Shown here piece after piece: positions 1 to 7,489 of a stretch of 32,830 bases of DNA. The stretch is from Chitinophaga pinensis. GTDB taxonomy: Bacteria > Bacteroidota > Bacteroidia > CAMBQF01. Under the pieces are notes generated by a model. The model was not told the DNA's origin. It did no database searches and saw only the letters and a list, made by a program, of their open reading frames with translations. The number at the start of each line of letters is the position of its first letter. Position 1 is the first letter of the stretch. The translations under genes and the position numbers were made by a program. Location: the NCBI GenBank assembly GCA_945869825.1, contig CAMBQF010000021.1:1-32830 (forward strand), given 5' to 3'.

Positions 1-201
1 ACTGTTGGCTACCGCGAGTTGTTTGATTATTTTGAAGGCCATGATACTATTGCTGCCGCTGTAGAATTAATTAAACGCAACAGCCGCCGCTACGCCAAGC
101 GCCAAATGACATGGTTTAACCGCAACGAAGAAATTAAGTGGTTTAACCCCGCTGATGTGAAAGAGGTAATTGCCTACACAGAGCAACAGCTATCGCTTTA
201 A
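1..201 (+). CDS. miaA: tRNA dimethylallyltransferase MiaA, C-terminal fragment
   Basis: Only the last 66 codons lie in the window; the frame is open to the left edge, so this is a partial gene. The visible part has the MiaA C-terminal pattern: TVGYRE at the start, then AVELIKRNSRRYAKRQMTWF, a basic aromatic helix that contacts tRNA in this family. The enzyme puts an isoprenoid group on A37 of tRNAs that read UNN codons. The stop at 199-201 lies six bases from the stop of the convergent TPR gene, and no terminator hairpin is visible between them. The identification rests on the C-terminal motif alone. Confidence 0.87.
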   Translation, partial: TVGYRELFDYFEGHDTIAAAVELIKRNSRRYAKRQMTWFNRNEEIKWFNPADVKEVIAYTEQQLSL

Positions 202-207
202 TTATCG

Positions 208-1464
208 TTACTCGTTATCTTCCTTTATTAGCAGGTAGTTTGCCAACCATTGAAATGCGACAAACCCCAGAATGAAAACGGGTGTCATTACATTAAACAA
301 TTCATTTGTTGAGAAAGTTAACGCTATAGCAATAGCGCCTACAATGCCTAAACCAATGGTATAACCTAGTAGTAAGTATTTGTTTTTTGATGGCGAAAAC
401 ATGGTACCCAATGGCAACATCATGGCAAAGCCAAACGCCGCAATTGCCAACATCTTTTCATCGGCCAATGCAAAGTACAATGCCAGCCCGGTAATGCATA
501 CAGCCAAACTTAGCGCTACAAAATTCGAGCTTATTTTCTCCTTTCTATCCAGCAGCAATTGCCCGTATTTATTGAATCGTAGAAAGAGGTTACTTACAGG
601 GGTAATTATCCAGGTAGAGAATGCAATTATAGCAATGGCAATAATTAAAGGTGTAAGGTAAGGTTGAAGCGCCGGGCTATTGCGGGCTACGGTTCTTAAT
701 GCCCTAAAACCAAAAGCAAAACCTATTATAACGCCCCACTGGTATTTGGCTGTCATATTGCCCATCCAAAATGAATACTTCAAAAACAGCCTGTACACAG
801 GGTTTGCCGCTTTTAAAGCTTCCAGCATCCCCGCTTGGGTATAGCCTAAATTAGGGTTGTTGGTTAGGGCTTCTTTAAAATGCTCCAGCGCTTTTTTATG
901 GTCTCCCTGTTCTAATAATCCCCACCCATAATTGGCATGGGTATAAGCATTGTTAGGGTCGTTTTTTAATGCGCCCTCAATAGTTTCGTACGATTCTTCC
1001 TTACGGTTTAGCTTGTTAAGTGCCGTGCTCCGTACGTTTAGTGCCAGTAAATTTTCAGCATCAATTTCTAAGGCTTTGTTTGCTGCATCAAGTGCCACTT
1101 CGTACTGTTTACGTAGCAGGCTAATGTGTGCCTGTAGTGCAAAATAATCAGCATCATAAGGGTCTAGCGCTATGGCCTCGCTAATAGTCTCTTCCGCATT
1201 ATCAAATTTATCCTGCTGTATTGCAATGCGCGATTTGATGTAAAACAGGTGTGGGTTTTCAGGCGCCAACCCAATAGCATCATCAATTATATTATTGGCA
1301 ATCTCATACCTGTCTTGTTGCAGGTTTACTTCTGCAAGTAATGAAAGTACGTAAATGTTATTAGCGTCTTGTGCCAGCAATTCGCCCAGTATCTTCTCCG
1401 CTTCGGTATATTTTTCCTGCTGGATAAGGATTTCAACTTTTGATAGCCTGATGTCTTCTACCAT
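208..1464 (-). CDS. TPR-repeat integral membrane protein
   Basis: A 418-residue protein with two halves. Residues about 1-225 are tetratricopeptide repeats with the usual A/G/Y/A/P spacing (for example DRYEIANNIIDDAIGLAPEN). Residues about 240-415 hold roughly five or six hydrophobic segments, including LTPLIIAIAIIAFSTWIITP and MTPVFILGFVAFQWL. There is no signal peptide, so the TPR half is probably cytoplasmic. The ATG lies one base after the stop of the upstream AAA+ gene, so the two are almost certainly translated together. The likely job is membrane adaptor or partner of that ATPase; this is inference. I do not recognise a named family for the membrane half. Confidence 0.8.
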   Translation of the reverse strand: MVEDIRLSKVEILIQQEKYTEAEKILGELLAQDANNIYVLSLLAEVNLQQDRYEIANNIIDDAIGLAPENPHLFYIKSRIAIQQDKFDNAEETISEAIALDPYDADYFALQAHISLLRKQYEVALDAANKALEIDAENLLALNVRSTALNKLNRKEESYETIEGALKNDPNNAYTHANYGWGLLEQGDHKKALEHFKEALTNNPNLGYTQAGMLEALKAANPVYRLFLKYSFWMGNMTAKYQWGVIIGFAFGFRALRTVARNSPALQPYLTPLIIAIAIIAFSTWIITPVSNLFLRFNKYGQLLLDRKEKISSNFVALSLAVCITGLALYFALADEKMLAIAAFGFAMMLPLGTMFSPSKNKYLLLGYTIGLGIVGAIAIALTFSTNELFNVMTPVFILGFVAFQWLANYLLIKEDNE

Positions 1465-1465
1465 G

Positions 1466-2779
1466 TTATTTCTTAATTTTCATGTAAGTAAGTATGTCAT
1501 CATACAGCCCTGAATTGTTGGCAAACAAAGCAAAGTTTTTTGCTGTAGAAAACCACTCTTGCGTGCTTGGCTTATGTTTTTTTAACGCGGTAAGCAAATC
1601 GCCCGTTTCCAACGGTTGCGGTATACCATCGCTAAACGATGATTCCAGTTTCTGCTCAATGGCTATATCAATAACCGCGTCAATGTCAGCCCCCGAATAG
1701 TGTTCCGCTTTTTTGGCTATGCTTTGTACATCAATTGTACCCGTGGGTTTGTTGTTTAGTTTTAACCTCAATATTGATTCTCTTGATACGACATCAGGTG
1801 GCGGCACAAATACAATCCTATCGAACCTTCCAGGCCGCCTAAATGCAGGGTCTAAATTCCATGGGGTGTTGGTTGCCCCAATAATCAAAACGCCATCGTT
1901 TGTGCTATCAATGCCATCCAGTTCTTGCAAAAACTGGTTTATCAGGTGCCTGCCACTCGATTGTTTCATATCGCTACGGCTGGCGCCCAGGGCATCAATC
2001 TCATCAATAAACAAAACGCAAGGCGTATTTTGCCTGGCCAGTTCAAATATATCATGCAGGTTTTTCTCGCTGTTGCCAACCCACATATCTAAAATATCAT
2101 TTAACCCAACACTAATAAATTTAGCATTTACCTGCCCGGCTGTTGCCTTGGCAATATAGGTTTTGCCACAGCCCGGCGGGCCATAAAGCAAAATGCCACC
2201 ACCAATTTTTTTGCCATAGGCTTTGTAAAGTTCGGGGTGGAGGAGGGGCTTTATTATTTTTAATTCTATTTCTTTTTTTACCGCATCCATTCCGCCAACA
2301 TCACTAAAATTGATAGTTGGTTTTTGAAGAAACCGGCTATCGGGCTCATCCACTTCGTCAGTGTCTGTAGCCTCATTGCTGCCCCGTTGGCGCAATTGGC
2401 TATCCAGCTCTTCGTCAAAATAGTTTTTGTCAATAGCCAATGCTTTTTTGTAAGCCTCTATTGCTTTAGCTATTGCATGTTCTTTTAAAAGGGCTTTTGC
2501 ATGCAGGGTAAAAACGACAATTTCATTTGTGCCCCTGTCAATTACTTCCTCTAAAATAACATTGCAGGTAGAGTAGTTTCCCTTTTTAAAAAACACGGTT
2601 GCCAGCCCCACTTTTGCCTTTGTATCGTTAGCTATTTTAATAAGGGTTGAATACTCTGTTTCTGCCTCATCCAGCCTGTTTAACGATAATAACGTATCGG
2701 CCAGTAAAAACCGTAGCGGGGTATTATCAGGCGAGTGTGCTAATGCATCCCGTAAACTATCTATTGTATTGTCGTTCAT
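1466..2779 (-). CDS. TPR-AAA+ ATPase (CDC48/FtsH-like single AAA domain)
   Basis: A 437-residue protein. Residues 1-125 are TPR repeats, about 130-150 an acidic linker, and about 155-345 a classical AAA domain. Visible motifs are Walker A GPPGCGKT (200-207), pore loop MWVGNSEKN (232-240, aromatic W233), Walker B VLFIDE (255-260), the arginine-finger region FRRPGRFDR (313-321) and the lid motif YSGADIDAVI (361-370). The pore loop resembles that of the second p97/CDC48 domain, which suggests polypeptide threading. There is no protease domain and no membrane segment. It is the first gene of a pair with the downstream TPR membrane protein (one-base gap). The substrate is unknown. The AAA assignment is certain; the role as unfoldase or remodelling ATPase is family inference. 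Confidence 0.9.
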   Translation of the reverse strand: MNDNTIDSLRDALAHSPDNTPLRFLLADTLLSLNRLDEAETEYSTLIKIANDTKAKVGLATVFFKKGNYSTCNVILEEVIDRGTNEIVVFTLHAKALLKEHAIAKAIEAYKKALAIDKNYFDEELDSQLRQRGSNEATDTDEVDEPDSRFLQKPTINFSDVGGMDAVKKEIELKIIKPLLHPELYKAYGKKIGGGILLYGPPGCGKTYIAKATAGQVNAKFISVGLNDILDMWVGNSEKNLHDIFELARQNTPCVLFIDEIDALGASRSDMKQSSGRHLINQFLQELDGIDSTNDGVLIIGATNTPWNLDPAFRRPGRFDRIVFVPPPDVVSRESILRLKLNNKPTGTIDVQSIAKKAEHYSGADIDAVIDIAIEQKLESSFSDGIPQPLETGDLLTALKKHKPSTQEWFSTAKNFALFANNSGLYDDILTYMKIKK

Positions 2780-2892
2780 GTTTTCAATATTACTGTATTC
2801 CGAAATAAAAGTAGGTGGTATTTACAGGGCTAATATAATTAGAATGTTGTTGCTGACAAGAGGGGTGTAGGGCATCAACTGCCAACTATTAT

Positions 2893-2900
2893 TATATTTG
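2893..2900 (+). promoter_or_regulatory. Bacteroidota -7 promoter box (TATATTTG)
   Basis: Matches the TAnnTTTG consensus exactly. It lies 15 bases before the TTG start chosen for the barrel protein, and the upstream in-frame TTG at 2898 falls inside the box, which argues against that earlier start. No clear TTG -33 element at the usual spacing is visible. Confidence 0.6.
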
Positions 2901-2915
2901 CAAAAAAGGATACTG

Positions 2916-4568
2916 TTGAAAAAGTTACTCTTAGCACTGTTTTGCATTGCCACACTTGCCCTTAACGCCCAGCAAGACACTACAAAAAAAGGCATTGATT
3001 TGGGCCAGATTCATGGAAATTTCCAGGCTGATTTTCAGTACTATAATACTGATACCCTTATTGGCGCACCCATAGTGCCAGAGAAGATACGCTCTAACGG
3101 TTTTATGAACCTAACCTATACCCGCGGTAACTTTACCGCAGGGGTGCGTTTTGAGAGCTATTTAAATGTATTACAGGGCTTCGACCCACGATATAAGGGC
3201 ACAGGCATTGCCAACCGATACGCATCGTATGCTTTTGATGGGCTTGAAATAACCGCAGGTAACTTTTACGAGCAGTTTGGCACTGGTATGGTGCTACGCT
3301 CTTACTGGGAACCTAACCTTGGGGTTGATAATTCATTTGACGGTGTTAGGGTAAGGTTTACGCCTGTTGCAGGCGTATACACCAAGCTTATGGTGGCCAA
3401 GCAGCGTGCTTTTTTTGATAAAGGTCCGGGTATTGTGCGCGCTGCCGATGGCGAGGTAAACTTTAACGAACTCATTAAAAAATGGGAAGACAATAAATTC
3501 CGATTAACCGTTGGTGCCAGCGCTGCCAGTATTTATCAAAAAGACGAAGACCCCATATACATTTTGCCTGAAAACCAGGCTGCCTTTGGTGGGCGTATGA
3601 ATATAGGCTATGGCAAATTCAACCTGTATTCAGAGTATGCCTATAAAATGAATGCCCCATCGGCTGTAAATGGTTTTATCTACCGCCCGGGCCAGGCATT
3701 AATAGTAAACGCATCGTATTCGCAAAAAGGGTTTAGTGTGTTGCTGGGTGCTAAGCGTTTGGATAATATGGATTACAGGTCGGACCGTACGGCAACCTTA
3801 ACCAACCTTACCACCAATTTTTTGCCGGCCCTTACCCGCCAGCATACCTACAACTTAGCGGCTACTATTTACCCTTACGGCACACAGCCTAATGGCGAGA
3901 TGGCTTACCAGGCAGATATATCATACAAAATTAAAAAAGGTACCATGCTGGGTGGTAAATACGGCACCGATATTTCACTTAACATATCAGGTGTAAACGA
4001 TATTGAACGTTCAGCCGCACCTAACGACACTTTTGGCTACAACTCACGCTTTTTCGGCGTTAGCAAAACCATCCTTTTCCGCGATTATAACATCGAAATT
4101 TCGCATAAGTGGAATAAGGATTTGAAGACTAACCTGATGTACATGTACTTTGCTTACAATAAAGATATTGTGCAGTTTCAGAACTATGCTTCAAGCGTGT
4201 ATGGCATCATCCGTGGGCATATTGTAGTGCTTGATGTTAATTACAAATTCAGCAAAAAAGTAGGCTTACATGCCGAGTTACAAAACCTATACACCAAACA
4301 AGACGAAGGGAGCTGGGCTATGGGGCTTTTAGAGCTATCTATATCACCTCATTGGTTTATAGCCGTGTTAGACCAGTATAACTATGGTAACACCGTTAAA
4401 ATTGAACGTGTACATTATGTTACAGGCTCTGTTGGGTATACCCGTGGTGCGCACCGTTTTATGGCTACTTATGGCCGCCAGCGTGCCGGTATTTTCTGTG
4501 TGGGTGGTGTGTGCCGAAACGTGCCGGCATCAAATGGTTTAACGCTTTCTGTTAGTACTAGTTTTTAA
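2916..4568 (+). CDS. Secreted/outer-membrane barrel protein, DUF6029-like
   Basis: 550 residues from the TTG at 2916. This start gives a perfect signal peptide (KKLLLALFCIATLALNAQ, cleavage after NAQ). The longer frame begins at a TTG at 2898 that lies inside the promoter box. The mature protein is rich in alternating aromatic and polar strands (YARYNFT-like patterns, many Y/G/N turns) and ends in SVSTSF, a C-terminal Phe typical of outer-membrane barrels. The content resembles the Bacteroidota DUF6029 family, whose function is not known to me. It is transcribed alone and diverges from the AAA+ gene. Confidence is high that it is a real exported protein, moderate for the family name. Confidence 0.82.
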   Translation: MKKLLLALFCIATLALNAQQDTTKKGIDLGQIHGNFQADFQYYNTDTLIGAPIVPEKIRSNGFMNLTYTRGNFTAGVRFESYLNVLQGFDPRYKGTGIANRYASYAFDGLEITAGNFYEQFGTGMVLRSYWEPNLGVDNSFDGVRVRFTPVAGVYTKLMVAKQRAFFDKGPGIVRAADGEVNFNELIKKWEDNKFRLTVGASAASIYQKDEDPIYILPENQAAFGGRMNIGYGKFNLYSEYAYKMNAPSAVNGFIYRPGQALIVNASYSQKGFSVLLGAKRLDNMDYRSDRTATLTNLTTNFLPALTRQHTYNLAATIYPYGTQPNGEMAYQADISYKIKKGTMLGGKYGTDISLNISGVNDIERSAAPNDTFGYNSRFFGVSKTILFRDYNIEISHKWNKDLKTNLMYMYFAYNKDIVQFQNYASSVYGIIRGHIVVLDVNYKFSKKVGLHAELQNLYTKQDEGSWAMGLLELSISPHWFIAVLDQYNYGNTVKIERVHYVTGSVGYTRGAHRFMATYGRQRAGIFCVGGVCRNVPASNGLTLSVSTSF

Positions 4569-4595
4569 GAGCTAAGCGGGTTTGGGTTGATACTG

Positions 4596-4961
4596 TTACG
4601 GTGTTTCCCTTATCCAGCTTATTACAATGGCTTCAGGTATTTGCCCGTCTATTATTTCTTCCATATCATCATCGCCCTGTTTGGTAAATTTAGAGTGTAC
4701 CGTCAGGTTGGTTGATGGGGTAAAGCTGTTAAAGCTCATTACATTGTCAATAATTAGTAAGTCTGATACCTTAATTATTTCCCCGTCTTCCAGGTCCCAT
4801 TGTATAGCCTGGAAACGGTCGTAAGCGTCTTTGTAAACTACCATGCCGGTATTGTTTTCGTGGTTGGTCCAATGCCCTAAAAATGCATAGCCGCCATCTT
4901 GCGCCAATACACCTTGTAGCGAAGCCGTAAACAGTATTAATAGTAAAACTACTTTTTTCAC
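4596..4961 (-). CDS. Small secreted hypothetical protein
   Basis: 121 residues from a GTG start at 4961. That start is supported because the signal peptide (KKVVLLLILFTASLQGVLAQ) begins there and no upstream ATG fits. The mature part of about 100 residues has GHWTNHENNTGMVVY near its start and an acidic DDDMEEI segment; it resembles small secreted beta-rich proteins, but I do not recognise a family. The start lies five bases after the hldD stop on the same strand, so it probably shares the hldD transcript. It converges with the barrel gene ending at 4568. Confidence 0.68.
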   Translation of the reverse strand: MKKVVLLLILFTASLQGVLAQDGGYAFLGHWTNHENNTGMVVYKDAYDRFQAIQWDLEDGEIIKVSDLLIIDNVMSFNSFTPSTNLTVHSKFTKQGDDDMEEIIDGQIPEAIVISWIRETP

Positions 4962-4966
4962 TTTTA

Positions 4967-5920
4967 TTAATTTTCTAAATAATCCTGTACATATTCCCGC
5001 ACCCCTTCTTCCAATGTAGTAAAAGGTGCCGTGTAACCAATACCACGCAGTTTATCCATAGTAGCCTGGGTATAGTATTGGTATTTATCGCGTATATCAA
5101 CCGGGGTATCTATAAATTCAATTTTAGGCTCAAGGCCCAAAGCTGCGTATGTAGCATTGGTAAGGTCTGTAAAGGTGCGGGCAACGCCTGTGCCAAGGTT
5201 ATATATGCCACTATGTTTACGGTTTAGCATAAGCCAAAAGCATACGTTTACTACATCTTTTACATATACGAAATCGCGCAGCTGGCCACCATCGGTGTAG
5301 TTTGGGTTGTGGCTGCGGAATAACTTTACAACCCCTTTTTGCTTTATCTGGTTGTAAGAGTGGAATATAACCGATGCCATACGGCCTTTATGGTTTTCGC
5401 CGGGGCCATAAACATTAAAAAACTTTAAACCGGTCCAAAAATAGGGCTTCTCAGGCTGCTTAATGGCCCATTTATCAAAGTTGTTTTTGCTTTCTCCGTA
5501 AGGGTTTAGGGGCACTAATTTCGGTATTATCGTTTCATCATCCTGGTACCCTAAATCGCCATTGCCGTAAGTAGCGGCCGATGATGCATAAACCATAGGC
5601 AGGCCAAACTCAACACATAACTGCCATAACTGTTTGGTATAGTCAAGGTTTAGCTTATTAAATATCTCTACGTTAAATTCGGTAGTATCTGTACGCGCCC
5701 CAATATGGAATATAAACTGTACCAGCTTGTGGTTCTCTTTAAGCCAATAAAAAAAATCATCGCGGTGCACCCGTTTGGTAATTAGCTTATGCTCAAGGTT
5801 AGGGGCTTTTGCAGGGGTAGAAAAATCATCAACGGCAATAATATCATTATAGCCCTCATCATTCAACTTACCTATCAGGTTGCTGCCAATAAACCCTGCT
5901 GCGCCGGTTACAATAATCAT
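4967..5920 (-). CDS. hldD: ADP-L-glycero-D-manno-heptose-6-epimerase
   Basis: 317 residues, the usual length for HldD. It is an extended short-chain dehydrogenase: NAD(P)-binding GAAGFIGSN at 6-14, SSAATYG around 113-119 and the catalytic pair Y141/K145 in NPYGESK. The enzyme epimerises ADP-D-glycero-D-manno-heptose at C6 to make the L,D-heptose precursor of the LPS inner core, so the organism has a heptose-containing outer membrane. The specific HldD features FFNVYGPGENHKGRMASV and the GQLRDFVYVKDV segment are both present. A Bacteroidota promoter box ends six bases before the ATG. The small secreted gene follows after five bases. Confidence 0.94.
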   Translation of the reverse strand: MIIVTGAAGFIGSNLIGKLNDEGYNDIIAVDDFSTPAKAPNLEHKLITKRVHRDDFFYWLKENHKLVQFIFHIGARTDTTEFNVEIFNKLNLDYTKQLWQLCVEFGLPMVYASSAATYGNGDLGYQDDETIIPKLVPLNPYGESKNNFDKWAIKQPEKPYFWTGLKFFNVYGPGENHKGRMASVIFHSYNQIKQKGVVKLFRSHNPNYTDGGQLRDFVYVKDVVNVCFWLMLNRKHSGIYNLGTGVARTFTDLTNATYAALGLEPKIEFIDTPVDIRDKYQYYTQATMDKLRGIGYTAPFTTLEEGVREYVQDYLEN

Positions 5921-5925
5921 ATCTG

Positions 5926-5933
5926 CAAAGATA
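5926..5933 (-). promoter_or_regulatory. Bacteroidota -7 promoter box (TATCTTTG) for hldD
   Basis: Exact TAnnTTTG match on the minus strand. Only five bases (5921-5925) separate it from the hldD ATG, so transcription should begin at or within a base or two of the start codon. No -33 TTG is seen at the expected distance. Confidence 0.55.
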
Positions 5934-5965
5934 GTATTTAGTATTAGCCTTATATTAACTATGGC

Positions 5966-6793
5966 TTAAATGAACAGGGGGTAATTACTTGGCGGTATAA
6001 CACCATTTGTTTGCCCTATGGTAAACATGGTTTCTATTGCTTTTTTACCCTCTGCACCAAGGTTTACAGAGTATTTGTTTACGTATAGGTTGATGTGTTG
6101 TGCTATCACACTATCTTCCATCTCTTGCGAGTGTTGTTTTATATATGCTCTGCTGCTTTCGGGGTTGGCAAAGGCGTATTCTATACTCTCGCGTATCAAC
6201 GCGTCAACGGTGTATTGCAGTTCAATGTCTAAATCACGTTTTATAAAAATACCGCCCAGAGGAATAGGCGAGTTGGTTTGTTTTTCCCATTCTTCACCCA
6301 AATCTGTTACTTTAAAAAGGCCTTTCTGCTCGTAGGTAAACCTGTTCTCGTGAATAATTAACCCCATATCTACCGACCCATCCACTACAGCCCCCTCAAT
6401 ACCTGAGAATATCACTTCTTTTTTACTGCGCGCCTTTGGATATAATACACCTAACAAAAAGTTGGCGGTAGTCATTTTGCCGGGTATTGCTATGGTTGAT
6501 GTAACAATATCTTCTTTTTGTAGTGGGTGTTTAGCTATAAGCATGGGGCCGCAATTGTTTCCCAACGCACTGCCTGAATTTAGCAGCACATAGTTTTGCA
6601 TACAGTAAGCGTATGCATGAAAACTAAGTTTGGTAATATCCAGCTTGCCCTCTGTAGCCCATTGGTTTAGTTGCTCTACATCGGCATACTCCACTTCAAA
6701 TTCAATGCCTTTGGTATCAATTTTCTTGTTTACCAGCGCATCAAAAATAAATGTATCGTTAGGGCAGGGCGAAAACCCAAGTGTTAATTTCAT
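5966..6793 (-). CDS. mqnD: 1,4-dihydroxy-6-naphthoate synthase
   Basis: 275 residues, full length for MqnD. The N-terminus LGFSPCPNDTFIFDALV is diagnostic; the fold is that of periplasmic-binding proteins, but there is no signal peptide, so it works in the cytoplasm. MqnD converts cyclic dehypoxanthine futalosine to 1,4-dihydroxy-6-naphthoate in the futalosine route to menaquinone. The ATG overlaps the TGA of mqnB by four bases (ATGA), which indicates translational coupling. The menaquinone made is the presumed electron donor for the ACIII complex encoded further along this window. mqnA, mqnC and mqnE are not in the window. Confidence 0.94.
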   Translation of the reverse strand: MKLTLGFSPCPNDTFIFDALVNKKIDTKGIEFEVEYADVEQLNQWATEGKLDITKLSFHAYAYCMQNYVLLNSGSALGNNCGPMLIAKHPLQKEDIVTSTIAIPGKMTTANFLLGVLYPKARSKKEVIFSGIEGAVVDGSVDMGLIIHENRFTYEQKGLFKVTDLGEEWEKQTNSPIPLGGIFIKRDLDIELQYTVDALIRESIEYAFANPESSRAYIKQHSQEMEDSVIAQHINLYVNKYSVNLGAEGKKAIETMFTIGQTNGVIPPSNYPLFI

Positions 6794-7404
6794 TTTAGCA
6801 GACCTATCAGGTACTCATTCAAATTTTTTACAGCCAAATCCATTTTCCAGTTTCCTTTATTGCGCGGTTCTACGTAGTTAGAAATTGCCCTTATTTGCAC
6901 GTATTTAGCGTTTTCCAGCTCGCATACGTAGGCAAAAGCCGCACCTTCCATACTTTCGGTTACAGGTTTGTACTGCTCTATTAACAAATCTATTTGTTGT
7001 TGGTTCCCGCTGGCTGTATTTACCGTAATGCCTATAACCTCTTCGAGGCTGCCAAAGGGTGCAGGGCTAAAGTTAATAATAAGCCCATCGGTAAAAGGCC
7101 TTTCGTTTTTGTCAACGAGGTTTAAGCCAAACAAATCAATAAACCGGCCATTATCATCAGCCCCTAAATCGGCAAATGCATCTACAGATATGTTAAGCAC
7201 GGTGCCTAATTTATAGTTAACGTTGAAACATCCGCAAACACCGGCATTTATAATAAAGTCGTAGCTGTGTGTAGCCAAGTGCTTGCCCAGTTTATAGGCG
7301 GTGTTTACCATACCTACACCGGTTACCAAAAACTCAACACCCGGCAGCGCATCCATAGCCTGCTTTACCTCCATCTCTGTAGCGCTTACAACAAGGGTCT
7401 TCAT
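6790..7404 (-). CDS. mqnB: Futalosine hydrolase
   Basis: 204 residues from the ATG at 7404; a TTG one codon upstream is less likely. It belongs to the nucleoside phosphorylase/hydrolase superfamily: GVGMVNTA near residue 30, INAGVCGCF around 53-61, the MEGAAFAYVC motif with the ribose-binding Glu, and RAISN near the end. Futalosine hydrolase removes hypoxanthine from futalosine to give dehypoxanthine futalosine, two steps before the MqnD reaction. Adjacency and four-base overlap with mqnD support this over MTA/SAH nucleosidase, its closest relative. The upstream region carries an intergenic double-hairpin repeat and no recognisable promoter box. Confidence 0.92.
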   Translation of the reverse strand: MKTLVVSATEMEVKQAMDALPGVEFLVTGVGMVNTAYKLGKHLATHSYDFIINAGVCGCFNVNYKLGTVLNISVDAFADLGADDNGRFIDLFGLNLVDKNERPFTDGLIINFSPAPFGSLEEVIGITVNTASGNQQQIDLLIEQYKPVTESMEGAAFAYVCELENAKYVQIRAISNYVEPRNKGNWKMDLAVKNLNEYLIGLLK

Positions 7405-7424
7405 CAATTATTTTATATTTTTTA

Positions 7425-7470
7425 TCCCCTCTTGAGAGGGGTGCCAAAGCTATGCTTTGGCGGGGTGTGT
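7425..7470. repeat. Intergenic double-hairpin repeat, copy A
   Basis: Two adjacent perfect hairpins: CCCCTC-TTGA-GAGGGG (7426-7441), then GCCAAAGC-TAT-GCTTTGGC (7443-7461), followed by GGGGTGTGT. The leading CCCC could also pair with the trailing GGGG to close a three-way structure. The layout is shared with copies at about 10036-10085, 11145-11190 and 13898-13938. It lies between the TonB-type receptor stop and the mqnB start. Confidence 0.72.
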
Positions 7471-7489
7471 CATATGGTCTAATTGATTA

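Noticed and set aside
1713-2159. 148-aa plus-strand frame opposite the AAA+ gene
   Set aside because: Shadow frame; the minus strand has all AAA motifs.
2785-2792. TAATATTG as promoter for the AAA+ gene
   Set aside because: Has ATTG instead of TTTG; too weak to list as a promoter.
2898-2915. Upstream TTG start for the barrel protein
   Set aside because: It lies inside the TATATTTG promoter box, so it cannot be in the mRNA.
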